Shown here in pieces: positions 17,899-26,301 of a stretch of 64,000 nt of DNA (positions within the stretch are counted from its first letter, which is position 1; each line of letters starts with the position of its first letter). The stretch is from NCBI GenBank assembly GCA_965657335.1, contig CBFHOH010000012.1:61463-125462 (forward strand), given 5' to 3'. Source of the DNA: UBA4582 sp965657335. GTDB taxonomy: Bacteria > Pseudomonadota > Gammaproteobacteria > Pseudomonadales > Azotimanducaceae. Below the pieces are notes generated by a model. That model was not told the DNA's origin. It made no database searches and worked only from the letters and a program-made list of their open reading frames with translations. The position numbers and the translations under genes were made by a program.

Positions 17899-19116
17899 TT
17901 GAACAGAACTCAGCTGCTTGCAATATGCCTGATTGCAACGTTTATTATTTCTGGTCTCGTGACGACAATGGGATTAATCATTCCAAGCGCCGCGAAGCAT
18001 TTTGACGTAGAAATCACAGCCATGGCCTCGCAGTTCACTTGGTTTACCGGCGCAGTGTTCGTCGGATACATTTTGTCTTTTGTTGTGTTCGACAAATTCT
18101 CCATCAAAAGCGTGCTGATTACTGCCTACATTACCTGTATCGCTGCGATTCTGTTGATTCACTTCACTCAAAACTTCACCATGTTAGCGGTTTGGTTTGC
18201 AGTGTTTGGCGTGGCAATCAGTCTTGTTGCCTGCGGTTCCAGCACCCTGATAACCCAAATCTGGGAAGGCAAAGCCAGGCAAACTGTACTCGTTGCGCAA
18301 GATGCGCTCTTTAACGGAGGCGGCGTAATTTTCTCGATGACGGCGACCTGGTTTGTTGCTGGCATGTTTCAGTTTAGCAGCACCTATCTCGTCGTCGCTG
18401 GCATCATTATCTGTACCCTCGGTATGATATTTACCGCTAACTTTAATAAAGAAATCATTTCAACAGGTACAGACTTAGATTCCAAAGCAGCTGTCCCAGA
18501 GGTTGATTCTGTCAAAACGCAGTGGAACCTCGGCATTATCATGGTTGGCATCAGCCTGATGCTATTTATGCTCGCCAAAATAGCCATGTTTATTTGGGCA
18601 CCACAATTCGTCGAACAGAAATTTCAAGTGGGCGGTGCCGTGTCGGGCGAATTTATGTCCAACGTCTTCTCCGCAGCACTCGTCGGATCGTTAGCAGGCA
18701 CATGGCTTGCATCGCGTATCAATGTGAAGTACCTACTCTACATCTTCGTACTGATTTCAACGATTTCCGTTTGGTTACTCACAGCAACTGATGACCTTGA
18801 CCTGATGCTACTGCTTGCCTTTGCCTATGGCATATCGATCTCTGCTACCTTCAACGCCTATATGGCTTACGCACTAAGTTTCGTCGCAATACCCACTCAT
18901 CGAAATATTGCCTACATGCTTGTGATGTCGGCGCTCGGCTCATCACTTGCACCGATATCCAGCAGCATGGCGGTTGACCTGACCGGAAATATTGCAGATG
19001 CCTTGCTGTTCTGCTTTGGCATCCTCGTTCTGGTTGTTTTCACGCTTGGCAGTAGTGAATTTCTGAGCAAGCCGGCAATGCTAACAACCAATGACGCATC
19101 AGCCGAGGCAGGTTAG
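17899..19116 (+). CDS. TsgA-like MFS transporter
   Basis: A twelve-segment MFS carrier of 405 residues. The N terminus (LICLIATFII-type helix, GLIIPSAAKHFDVEITAMASQFTW in parts) is like the TsgA/FucP-type sugar-or-metabolite symporters. The start must be a TTG: the frame closes with a stop at 17863 and contains no upstream ATG or GTG. GGGG lies 14 bases before it, which is far. The stop overlaps the P450 start by 26 bp, so the two are probably co-expressed and the carrier may import the P450 substrate (inference). Confidence 0.8.
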   Translation: MNRTQLLAICLIATFIISGLVTTMGLIIPSAAKHFDVEITAMASQFTWFTGAVFVGYILSFVVFDKFSIKSVLITAYITCIAAILLIHFTQNFTMLAVWFAVFGVAISLVACGSSTLITQIWEGKARQTVLVAQDALFNGGGVIFSMTATWFVAGMFQFSSTYLVVAGIIICTLGMIFTANFNKEIISTGTDLDSKAAVPEVDSVKTQWNLGIIMVGISLMLFMLAKIAMFIWAPQFVEQKFQVGGAVSGEFMSNVFSAALVGSLAGTWLASRINVKYLLYIFVLISTISVWLLTATDDLDLMLLLAFAYGISISATFNAYMAYALSFVAIPTHRNIAYMLVMSALGSSLAPISSSMAVDLTGNIADALLFCFGILVLVVFTLGSSEFLSKPAMLTTNDASAEAG

Positions 19117-20440
19117 CGACATCGACAAGCTAGCGCACATTCCGAAACTTGATCTGAGCTTGCTGGAACAGAACGAGAACCCAGAACCAACTGACTTTAA
19201 GCTGCTAGGTTATTCCGTGAGTTCATGGTTGGCGCAAGTCGACCGCATTGGACCCGTTTTTCAGGCAAACCTCGACGGCAACGATAGCGTCGTCATCGCC
19301 ACCGCAGAGGCGAATGTGCAAGCATGGAAAGGCCCAAAAGATTGGGCATATCGGCCAACAGATGCGAGTACATTTTTTCGCAATCAAATGGGTGATGAGC
19401 ACATCTCAACCCTCGATGGAGAACCTCACCGACGACTGCGAAAACTCGTATTACCCGGTTTCGGCGCAGCTGCGTTAAACAGGGACATCAGCATAGCGGC
19501 AGATATCATATCCAAGGGTTTTACTGAGTCGTCGGGCCAATCTACAAATATCCATGAAACACTCTGTCGACTCTATGCGCAGTCATTCACAAAAACACAA
19601 ATCAAGGTTGATATCAGTGACTCACTACTCGCTGTATTAAATCGTTTCGAAGAGGAGTTCATCAGCGGTTTACAACTATCCCTTGCTGACCAGGATAAAT
19701 GGTTTGGGCGAGAGAAATACCAACAACTGAGAGCTGAGGCTTTTGAATATTTTAATCGCGTCGTCCGCATCCGCAGCAAAGGGGAACACACAGACGATTC
19801 GATGGCTATACTACTAGACCGAAAACCACCCGACGGATGTGAACCACTCGACGATCAGGAACTGGCGCAAGCTGTCTATTTTCTTTCTGTCGCGGGTGTC
19901 GGCAACATCGCCAATTTACTGTGTCCGCTGATGTGGGCTATTCAAGGTACGCAATGGGTGCCCAGATTACAGCACGAACTTGAGGGGTTCACACCGGCAA
20001 AATTGACCGGCATGAGAGACTTTCCGGTCATGCGAGCATTGATTGCAGAAGCAGAAAGATGTTTTGCTCCGGCACAAATGGTACCCAAGCGCACAACCAC
20101 AGATATTGAATTCTTGGGTAAGCACATTCCTGCCAATACGCTCGTCAGCCACCTTCACGCATTGTCACATTTTGAAGTTGCGCGTTATCCCGACCCACTG
20201 CGGTTCAAACCCGAACGTTGGCTAAGCGAAGACCTTAACAAACCCAATGCCTTCGGCGGTGGCAAACACATGTGTCTGGGTTTGGGTGTCACCCGCGTCT
20301 ATTTACCGCTGACGCTGGCTTTGATCTATCGTGAATATGATGTGGTGATTGACGGTCCACCAAGGTCAGAATCGCTGGAACCAAGCTTTGAGCCAGCACC
20401 GCGCTCTACAGTGATGCACACTCGACTTATCAGACGCTAG
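19091..20440 (+). CDS. Cytochrome P450 with atypical I-helix
   Basis: Soluble bacterial P450 of 449 residues. The haem-ligand loop FGGGKHMCLG is at 388-397 with Cys395. The K-helix ExxR is E320-R323 and the C-helix region reads GEPHRRLRKLV. The I-helix reads FLSVAGVGNIA (264-274) and lacks the acid-threonine pair that normally delivers protons to oxygen. The gene starts inside the end of the MFS gene (26-bp overlap). No ferredoxin or ferredoxin reductase is adjacent. It could be a hydroxylase with unusual proton delivery, a peroxygenase or an isomerase. Confidence 0.9.
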   Translation: MTHQPRQVSDIDKLAHIPKLDLSLLEQNENPEPTDFKLLGYSVSSWLAQVDRIGPVFQANLDGNDSVVIATAEANVQAWKGPKDWAYRPTDASTFFRNQMGDEHISTLDGEPHRRLRKLVLPGFGAAALNRDISIAADIISKGFTESSGQSTNIHETLCRLYAQSFTKTQIKVDISDSLLAVLNRFEEEFISGLQLSLADQDKWFGREKYQQLRAEAFEYFNRVVRIRSKGEHTDDSMAILLDRKPPDGCEPLDDQELAQAVYFLSVAGVGNIANLLCPLMWAIQGTQWVPRLQHELEGFTPAKLTGMRDFPVMRALIAEAERCFAPAQMVPKRTTTDIEFLGKHIPANTLVSHLHALSHFEVARYPDPLRFKPERWLSEDLNKPNAFGGGKHMCLGLGVTRVYLPLTLALIYREYDVVIDGPPRSESLEPSFEPAPRSTVMHTRLIRR

Positions 20441-21047
20441 ACTTGAGTTGAATACACCGTTCGACAAAGCGTTCTACATCAGCCGCACGCAAACCGTGAT
20501 CTGAGTCCATAATGACCATGTCAGCATGTTCACGCGAGGGTTCGACAAACTCGCGATGCATAGGGACCACCTGAGAGAAAAACTGTCTTTCAATGTCATC
20601 CGGCGTTCTGCCTCGTTCGACAATATCGCGCTTACTTCTGCGCGCATAGCGGACGTCCTCGGCACACCCTACAAAAACGCTGTAGTCAGTCCATTGTCTA
20701 ATTGCAGGTGCATGCAGGACGAGTATGCCCTCGATAATGATCAAGGTCTTTGACGTCAAAGTTTTGGTTTCAATCATTCTATTGTGAGTCGAAAAATCGT
20801 AGACAGGTGTTTCTATACTGTGACCCTGTTTCAGCGCACCAATATGCTCACCCATTAAATCAAAATCTAGGGCATCTGGATGATCAAAATTGACAAGTAC
20901 CGGGTCTCCTAAATTTGGACGATAGTAATCATCCTGATAAACAATCGCGCAGTGCTCATCGCCAATTGAGGTTCTCACCTTATCAACCAACGTTGTTTTT
21001 CCTGCACAACTGCCACCTGCTATCGCTATCACTACCGCATCTGGCAA
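20430..21047 (-). CDS. udk: Uridine kinase family protein
   Basis: P-loop nucleoside kinase of about 205 residues, expected to phosphorylate uridine or cytidine. Walker A is GGSCAGKT, followed by IVYQDDYYRP and NFDHPDALDFDLM, the uridine-kinase signature around the substrate pocket, then IIIEGILVLHAP. The open frame extends to a TTG at 21119, but the TTG at 21047 has AAGGGG eight bases upstream and puts the P-loop about ten residues from the start, as usual. Converges with the P450 (11-bp overlap of the 3' ends). Confidence 0.85.
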   Translation of the reverse strand: MPDAVVIAIAGGSCAGKTTLVDKVRTSIGDEHCAIVYQDDYYRPNLGDPVLVNFDHPDALDFDLMGEHIGALKQGHSIETPVYDFSTHNRMIETKTLTSKTLIIIEGILVLHAPAIRQWTDYSVFVGCAEDVRYARRSKRDIVERGRTPDDIERQFFSQVVPMHREFVEPSREHADMVIMDSDHGLRAADVERFVERCIQLKSSV

Positions 21048-21153
21048 AACCTTTACCCCTTCTCGTTGGCATGCATTATCAATGCCTACATTATCCTCTG
21101 GTCCGAAGTAGTATGCCAAGACGGCAGCGCACTATTTACGTTATTATCTAACC

Positions 21154-22611
21154 ATGGCCCGTTCCCCTCAAAATAGAGACATTCTTTCCGTCACCGATCT
21201 CAATCGATCTGCACGCAGGTTACTTGAGGGTGAGTTCCCCATGATTTTTGTGGAAGGTGAGATATCAAACTTAGCTAAGCCTTCCTCTGGTCACTGGTAT
21301 TTCACACTCAAAGATGAAAAAGCCCAGATTCGATGCGCGATGTTCCGAAATCGCAATCAGGCTATTCGCTTCAATCCCACGAATGGCAACCAAATCGTCG
21401 TCAGAGGAAAAATCAGTCTATACGAGGGTCGAGGTGAATTTCAGCTTATTGCGGAGTTTATGGAGGAAGCGGGAGACGGCGCACTGCGTCGCGCATTCGA
21501 CAAACTAAAAATGCAGTTAGAGGCCGAGGGTTTGTTTGCAGAACAACACAAGCAAGCGATACCTGCGATGCCTAAACATATCGGTGTTATCACCTCGCCA
21601 ACCGGGGCTGCAATTCGCGATGTGCTGCATGTACTTGACCGACGGTTTCCCGGAATAGAAGTCTCCATCCTGCCAGTGGCAGTTCAGGGAGAGGATTCGC
21701 CGCAACAAATCGTCAACGCGATTGGATTGGCGAACAACTATTATCATCCAGCGATTGCCGGCGAGTACGGCAACACTCCGATGGATATTCTGTTGGTTAC
21801 CCGCGGCGGTGGTTCTCTGGAGGATCTTTGGTCTTTTAATACCGAGCCTGTCGCTCGCGCTATTTTCGACAGCGGCATCCCGACGGTCAGTGCGGTTGGT
21901 CATGAGACAGACATTTCGATCGCCGATTTTGTCGCGGACCTACGTGCACCAACTCCCTCCGCTGCTGCTGAAATAATCAGTCCGGACCAGCAGGAATGGC
22001 TGCAAACTTTTGCAAGATACGAGAACCTGCTTGTAGCGACTTTTCAAAACCGGATCGAGGCTGAGCAAAAAAACTTGGATCACCTGCGTCGGAGACTCAG
22101 ACATCCCGGACAAAGATTACAAGATCTCAACCAAAAACTTGATGAACTCGAACTGAGACAACGCCGTGCGTTTGAACGCTACGTCGGTCAATTCCAATTC
22201 GATACCACACAGGCACGACTCAATCAGGCAATGCAACGCACACTCGAACGCGCCGAGGGGCGAATAGCGCTCACCGCCGCCAAACTCGAGCGCCCGGACC
22301 GAAAAATCCAGTCACTCAATAGCCATCTTGAAAGCCTGAAAGCCAGGCTTAATCGAAGCTCAACAGCAGAAATCGAACAGCGAAAGAATAGGTTCACAAC
22401 TGCCACGGGAAAACTGAACGCACTCAGTCCGCTTGCCACCCTCGACCGTGGATACGCGATTGTTAGCCAAGCGACAGCTGAGGCCAGCACTGAAGCACAT
22501 ACCTTCGAGGTCCTGCGCGATGCTTCAGATGTCAAAGAGGGAGACGAGATCCACGCGCGACTGAGATCTGGATCACTCAAAGCGCGTGTGATTTCCACCG
22601 ATGAGCCCTGA
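21154..22611 (+). CDS. xseA: Exodeoxyribonuclease VII large subunit
   Basis: Large subunit of the single-strand exonuclease ExoVII, 485 residues. It has an N-terminal OB fold (FVEGEISNLAKPSSGHWYFTLKD), the central catalytic domain (GVITSPTGAAIRDVLHVLDRRFP, LVTRGGGSLEDLW, GHETDISIADFVADLRAPTPSAAAE) and a long coiled-coil tail, then LDRGYAIV. The small subunit xseB is not in view. Its stop overlaps the next gene by 11 bp. Confidence 0.96.
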   Translation: MARSPQNRDILSVTDLNRSARRLLEGEFPMIFVEGEISNLAKPSSGHWYFTLKDEKAQIRCAMFRNRNQAIRFNPTNGNQIVVRGKISLYEGRGEFQLIAEFMEEAGDGALRRAFDKLKMQLEAEGLFAEQHKQAIPAMPKHIGVITSPTGAAIRDVLHVLDRRFPGIEVSILPVAVQGEDSPQQIVNAIGLANNYYHPAIAGEYGNTPMDILLVTRGGGSLEDLWSFNTEPVARAIFDSGIPTVSAVGHETDISIADFVADLRAPTPSAAAEIISPDQQEWLQTFARYENLLVATFQNRIEAEQKNLDHLRRRLRHPGQRLQDLNQKLDELELRQRRAFERYVGQFQFDTTQARLNQAMQRTLERAEGRIALTAAKLERPDRKIQSLNSHLESLKARLNRSSTAEIEQRKNRFTTATGKLNALSPLATLDRGYAIVSQATAEASTEAHTFEVLRDASDVKEGDEIHARLRSGSLKARVISTDEP

Positions 22612-23365
22612 AGTTATCCTCGAAACACCACGACTCAGGCTTCGCTGTTTCACTCAGGCTGATCAACCTTTCATCTTCGAACTGGCCAATACGCAGGGCT
22701 GGATGCAATCTATTGGCGACAGGGAAATTCGCACTCCCGAGGATGCTTCGGCCTACATTGACAAATTGAATAACGACTACAAAACACTGGGTTTTGGCCT
22801 TTGGTGCGTTGAAGCCAAACATCCGGCGAAACCCATCGGTATGTGCGGCCTCGTTAAACGGGATTATCTAGACGACGTCGGGATCGGTTTTGTGATGTTA
22901 CCGACACACGCGGGGGTTGGACTCGGATTTGAGGCCGCCTCGGCAACTGTCCAGCATGCTAATGATCACCTCGGCCTGAACACCATTGTCGCGATCACCG
23001 ATGAAAACAATCAGGCCGCGATAGGCTTAATAAAAAAAATTGGTTTGCACTTTGACCGTGCGATAATTTTATCTGAAAGAGAAAAACCATCACTTCTGTT
23101 CAGTCAGGACGCGCAACCGCAAACCGGCGCTGACGAAAACCAGCAGGCGCTGATCGACGCCGTTAACCAGGTCATGCCATTTGGAAAGTATGCGGGTGAA
23201 AAGCTGATCAACTTGCCGGAGCCCTATCTCGTCTGGTTTCACAAGGAGGGTTTTCCTAACGGGAAGCTTGGCCAACAAATGGGTTTGATGTACGAAATAA
23301 AATTAAATGGGCTGGAGAGCATGTTGAAACCGTTGGTTAACTCGCGGACAAAAACAAGCAAATAA
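22601..23365 (+). CDS. GNAT acetyltransferase fused to a DUF3820 domain
   Basis: Two-domain protein of 254 residues. Residues 1 to about 165 are a RimJ-like GNAT domain (LETPRLRLRCFTQAD, then MLPTHAGVGLGFEAASA and TDENNQAAIGLIKKIG). Residues about 185-245 match the DUF3820 pattern (MPFGKYAGEKLINLPEPY, LVWF, NGKLGQQM). The acyl acceptor is unknown. The ATG lies inside the end of xseA, giving an 11-bp overlap and likely coupling. DUF3820 usually occurs as a small stand-alone protein, so the fusion is noteworthy. Confidence 0.82.
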   Translation: MSPEVILETPRLRLRCFTQADQPFIFELANTQGWMQSIGDREIRTPEDASAYIDKLNNDYKTLGFGLWCVEAKHPAKPIGMCGLVKRDYLDDVGIGFVMLPTHAGVGLGFEAASATVQHANDHLGLNTIVAITDENNQAAIGLIKKIGLHFDRAIILSEREKPSLLFSQDAQPQTGADENQQALIDAVNQVMPFGKYAGEKLINLPEPYLVWFHKEGFPNGKLGQQMGLMYEIKLNGLESMLKPLVNSRTKTSK

Positions 23366-23465
23366 GAAAAAGACAGCCCCGATCACGGCATTAAAAATAC
23401 GAGCCGCTACGAAGCACAGCTTACCCGGCAGTTTAAACAAATACTGAGTTTTGAAGGTAGACATT

Positions 23466-24425
23466 ATGGATAAACCAGCGACACTAGTCCCATCAACGAT
23501 TAAAGGCATGCACCATATCGGTATAGCTGTGAGCGATGTTGAGGAGTCAGTCAATTTCTATCAGTCGGTGACCGCCCTCGAAAGACACAAACAGGATAAT
23601 ATCGCGGGGTACCTACCAGAGCCCTGCGAAAATTCTGCCGTGCTTAAGGGACCCAACGGACATCTTCAGCTTATGCAATTTGCTGGCGACACAGACCTTA
23701 CTGAGGTCCCTGTTGCAGGCCCCGGGGTCACGCACCTTTGCCTACAATCGCCTGCTGAAGATGCATTGTTCAACCAATTTCTTACAAACGGCGCGACATC
23801 AGTAAGCAAAGGCGGTCAACCGATTGACCTGAATGGTCAAGGCGTACATTACGGTTATGCAAGAGACGCAGATAACATCATGTTTGAAATCGAGCAGCTT
23901 GCGGAACCCCGGTTCGAAGGCCCGATATGGATCGCACACATCGCGCTAGTCACGCCGGACCTTGATCGATCGGTGGCGTTTTATCGTCACTTGCTTGGCG
24001 TCGAAACATACGGGCACGCCAACAAAGTGATGGGCAAACGATTCGACGAAGTCACCGGCATAGAGGACGTCCGAGTTCGCGTCGCGTGGTTTAACACAGG
24101 AAATATGGTGCTCGAGATCTGGGAGTATGTGAACCCTAGAACACCGGACCCTGATGAGCCCTTACCATTTAGCAAATTAGGCTATAACAAAATCGCCTTG
24201 GAGGTCGACGATCTTCATGCGGAGCTTTTGCGAATAAAACATATGGGCGTTGAATGTTTAAATGAACCAGAGGAAGTAAACGGCGTAACCGAAATTTACT
24301 TCAGGGATCCTGATGGCAATTTACTCAGTTTGCTCGAACCAACCGACAACGCTCAGGTCAGCGTCTCGAATCTAGCGCAGATATCATGGTTACCTTCGCC
24401 CTCGAACCCAACAGCCGGCAATTAA
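23466..24425 (+). CDS. Two-domain VOC (glyoxalase/dioxygenase fold) protein
   Basis: About 319 residues with two tandem vicinal-oxygen-chelate modules. The first begins MHHIGIAVSDVEESVNFYQ, the second WIAHIALVTPDLDRSVAFYRHLL, and each ends in a metal-ligand-type stretch (NIMFEIEQ, YFRDPDGNLLSLLEP). Such proteins are extradiol dioxygenases, epimerases, isomerases or glyoxalases. GAAGG eight bases before the ATG at 23466 decides the start. It could take part in aromatic ring cleavage, but no other ring-cleavage genes are adjacent. Confidence 0.85.
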   Translation: MDKPATLVPSTIKGMHHIGIAVSDVEESVNFYQSVTALERHKQDNIAGYLPEPCENSAVLKGPNGHLQLMQFAGDTDLTEVPVAGPGVTHLCLQSPAEDALFNQFLTNGATSVSKGGQPIDLNGQGVHYGYARDADNIMFEIEQLAEPRFEGPIWIAHIALVTPDLDRSVAFYRHLLGVETYGHANKVMGKRFDEVTGIEDVRVRVAWFNTGNMVLEIWEYVNPRTPDPDEPLPFSKLGYNKIALEVDDLHAELLRIKHMGVECLNEPEEVNGVTEIYFRDPDGNLLSLLEPTDNAQVSVSNLAQISWLPSPSNPTAGN

Positions 24426-24439
24426 TCTGAAGTTTTACC

Positions 24440-25315
24440 TCAACTAGCAAGAAATGCCATGAGTTTATCGCTCACCAACGCCGGCGTTTCAAGCATAGGC
24501 GAATGACCTGCATCAGCGATTCTATAAACTTCAAGATTAGTGACAAAATCGGGTAGATCGTCGATAAAAGTACTCACAAAAGTCTGATCTGTTTCCCCCC
24601 AGATTAACAAGCCGGGCACCGAAGTACTGGCATTGCGTGAGGGCCAGTAGTCTTTTTCTGTGATATCGCCAAGCGCCGGAATATTAGCTCGATACCAATT
24701 GATCCCGCCATCTACCGCACCGGGTTGAGCCAGCCCCAATCTAAAAGTTTCATCGTGTTCCTCGGTAAAATGCGGCAATTTCCTCAGATTCGCATAAGCA
24801 TTTTGCCACAGTAGATTTGCGCCATTCTCGGTTATTAGTTGATGAGACTTGCCACTTCGCATCGACCACATGTAAGACGACCTTTTCTGCTGATCCTCGT
24901 TCGTCTCCAACAAGCCTAACAATTGGTTGGTCGGTGGCGCATTAATACCAACAACCTTTAACAATCGATTTGAATAATTTTGAGCGTATGACCAGGCGAG
25001 CGCACCGCCCCAATCGTGGCCTACTAAATAGAATTTATCATCACCCGCCAGATGTCTGGCAAATTGGTCAAGCAGCGCAGCGAGATTCTGTAATTTATAT
25101 GACGAGAGGTCTTCAGGCTTCGAGGACAAATTGACCCCTAAACCATCGACTGCGACAACTCGATAGCTACGCTTCAGCGCAGTCATTTGATGATGAAATG
25201 AGAACCAGAACAGCGGAAACCCGTGATAAAAAATAACCAACGGGCCTTCACCGGCTTCCGCGTAATGGAGTCTGACTTCGCCGTTGTCAAAATAGCTATG
25301 TTTAAAATCATTCAT
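24440..25315 (-). CDS. Alpha/beta hydrolase, epoxide-hydrolase-like
   Basis: An alpha/beta hydrolase of 291 residues. The oxyanion motif is HGFPLFW, the nucleophile is aspartate in GHDWGG as in epoxide hydrolases and haloalkane dehalogenases, the acid is in IWGETDQTF and the histidine in DAGHSPMLE. The nucleophilic aspartate argues against an esterase. The ATG overlaps the stop of the upstream SDR as ATGA, so the two are translated together. Substrate unknown. Confidence 0.85.
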   Translation of the reverse strand: MNDFKHSYFDNGEVRLHYAEAGEGPLVIFYHGFPLFWFSFHHQMTALKRSYRVVAVDGLGVNLSSKPEDLSSYKLQNLAALLDQFARHLAGDDKFYLVGHDWGGALAWSYAQNYSNRLLKVVGINAPPTNQLLGLLETNEDQQKRSSYMWSMRSGKSHQLITENGANLLWQNAYANLRKLPHFTEEHDETFRLGLAQPGAVDGGINWYRANIPALGDITEKDYWPSRNASTSVPGLLIWGETDQTFVSTFIDDLPDFVTNLEVYRIADAGHSPMLETPALVSDKLMAFLAS

Positions 25316-26118
25316 TTTTTTCGCCGTCCGATCAGCGCATCTCGCATCTTTTCCGGATTGGTCACCTTCGCTTTCTCGTGTTCAGCCACCTCTGGGGGAA
25401 CATAATAGTGAAGCTTATCGCCGTGGTAAGCATCCCACACACAATTTGCGACTTCATCAGGGGATAGCGTTCTACCGGCGTCCGTTCTGTCGACGTTGGC
25501 TTTTGCCGCATTGGCCACAGGCTTCAATTCACCCCTCACATATCCGCGGGTTTCCCAGAGAGGGGTATCGATAATGCCAGGGGACACGTCCGCAGCTCTG
25601 ATGTCATGGCGCGCAAGTTCGACACTCAATGCTTCGCTCAAACTTTTGACTGCCGACTTGGTCGCACCGTAGGTGGCAAGGCCCGCTGTTCCAAACGATG
25701 CCGCAGAGGAAGCAGTACTGAAACACAAGCTATTAGGCGTTTGTTTGAGTAGTGCCATTGCCGCATGGACGCCGTTAAGCACACCCACAAAATTAATATT
25801 GACCGTATCAATGATCCGCTGAAACGGGAGATCCTCAATTTTTCCAAAAATGGCAATCCCCGCGTTATTGAATAGGATATCGAGCCGATGCTCAGATTGA
25901 TGAGCAAATTTGCTAATCACCACATCGTAGGCAGACTTATCGCTCACGTCGAGTCTGGCGGTAAAGCAGTCACCCTCGAACTGATCATAAAGCGAAGCCA
26001 GCCCAGCCTCGTCAACATCTGTCGCACCGACAAACCATCCGCGGTCATGAAACTGAACAGCCGTCGCCCTGCCAATACCACTGGCGGCGCCGGTAATAAA
26101 AATTGCCTGCCTTGCCAT
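25312..26118 (-). CDS. SDR-family oxidoreductase
   Basis: Classical SDR of about 268 residues: TGAASGIG near residue 8, NNAGIA, the serine in FSTASSAA, catalytic YGATK. The frame is open for 61 codons upstream of the ATG at 26118, but that extension is not SDR-like and the ATG begins MARQAIFITGAASG with GGA upstream. It forms a two-gene unit with the epoxide-hydrolase-like gene through an ATGA overlap. An alcohol or diol produced by the hydrolase could be its substrate (inference). Confidence 0.87.
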   Translation of the reverse strand: MARQAIFITGAASGIGRATAVQFHDRGWFVGATDVDEAGLASLYDQFEGDCFTARLDVSDKSAYDVVISKFAHQSEHRLDILFNNAGIAIFGKIEDLPFQRIIDTVNINFVGVLNGVHAAMALLKQTPNSLCFSTASSAASFGTAGLATYGATKSAVKSLSEALSVELARHDIRAADVSPGIIDTPLWETRGYVRGELKPVANAAKANVDRTDAGRTLSPDEVANCVWDAYHGDKLHYYVPPEVAEHEKAKVTNPEKMRDALIGRRKK

Positions 26119-26301
26119 TATTTTTCCAAAAAACTTTTTGTGATTTTTATGCGCAAACACAATGCAGCATATTCCTGACGGGCGGAGTTGCCGCCGCGTG
26201 AGCACACTGTACTTGGATGCATAATACTGTATCAGAAAAAACGCGATTATCTGGAGAATATTATTTACACTGGATTGCAACCTCAACAAGCAAACCCACA
26301 T

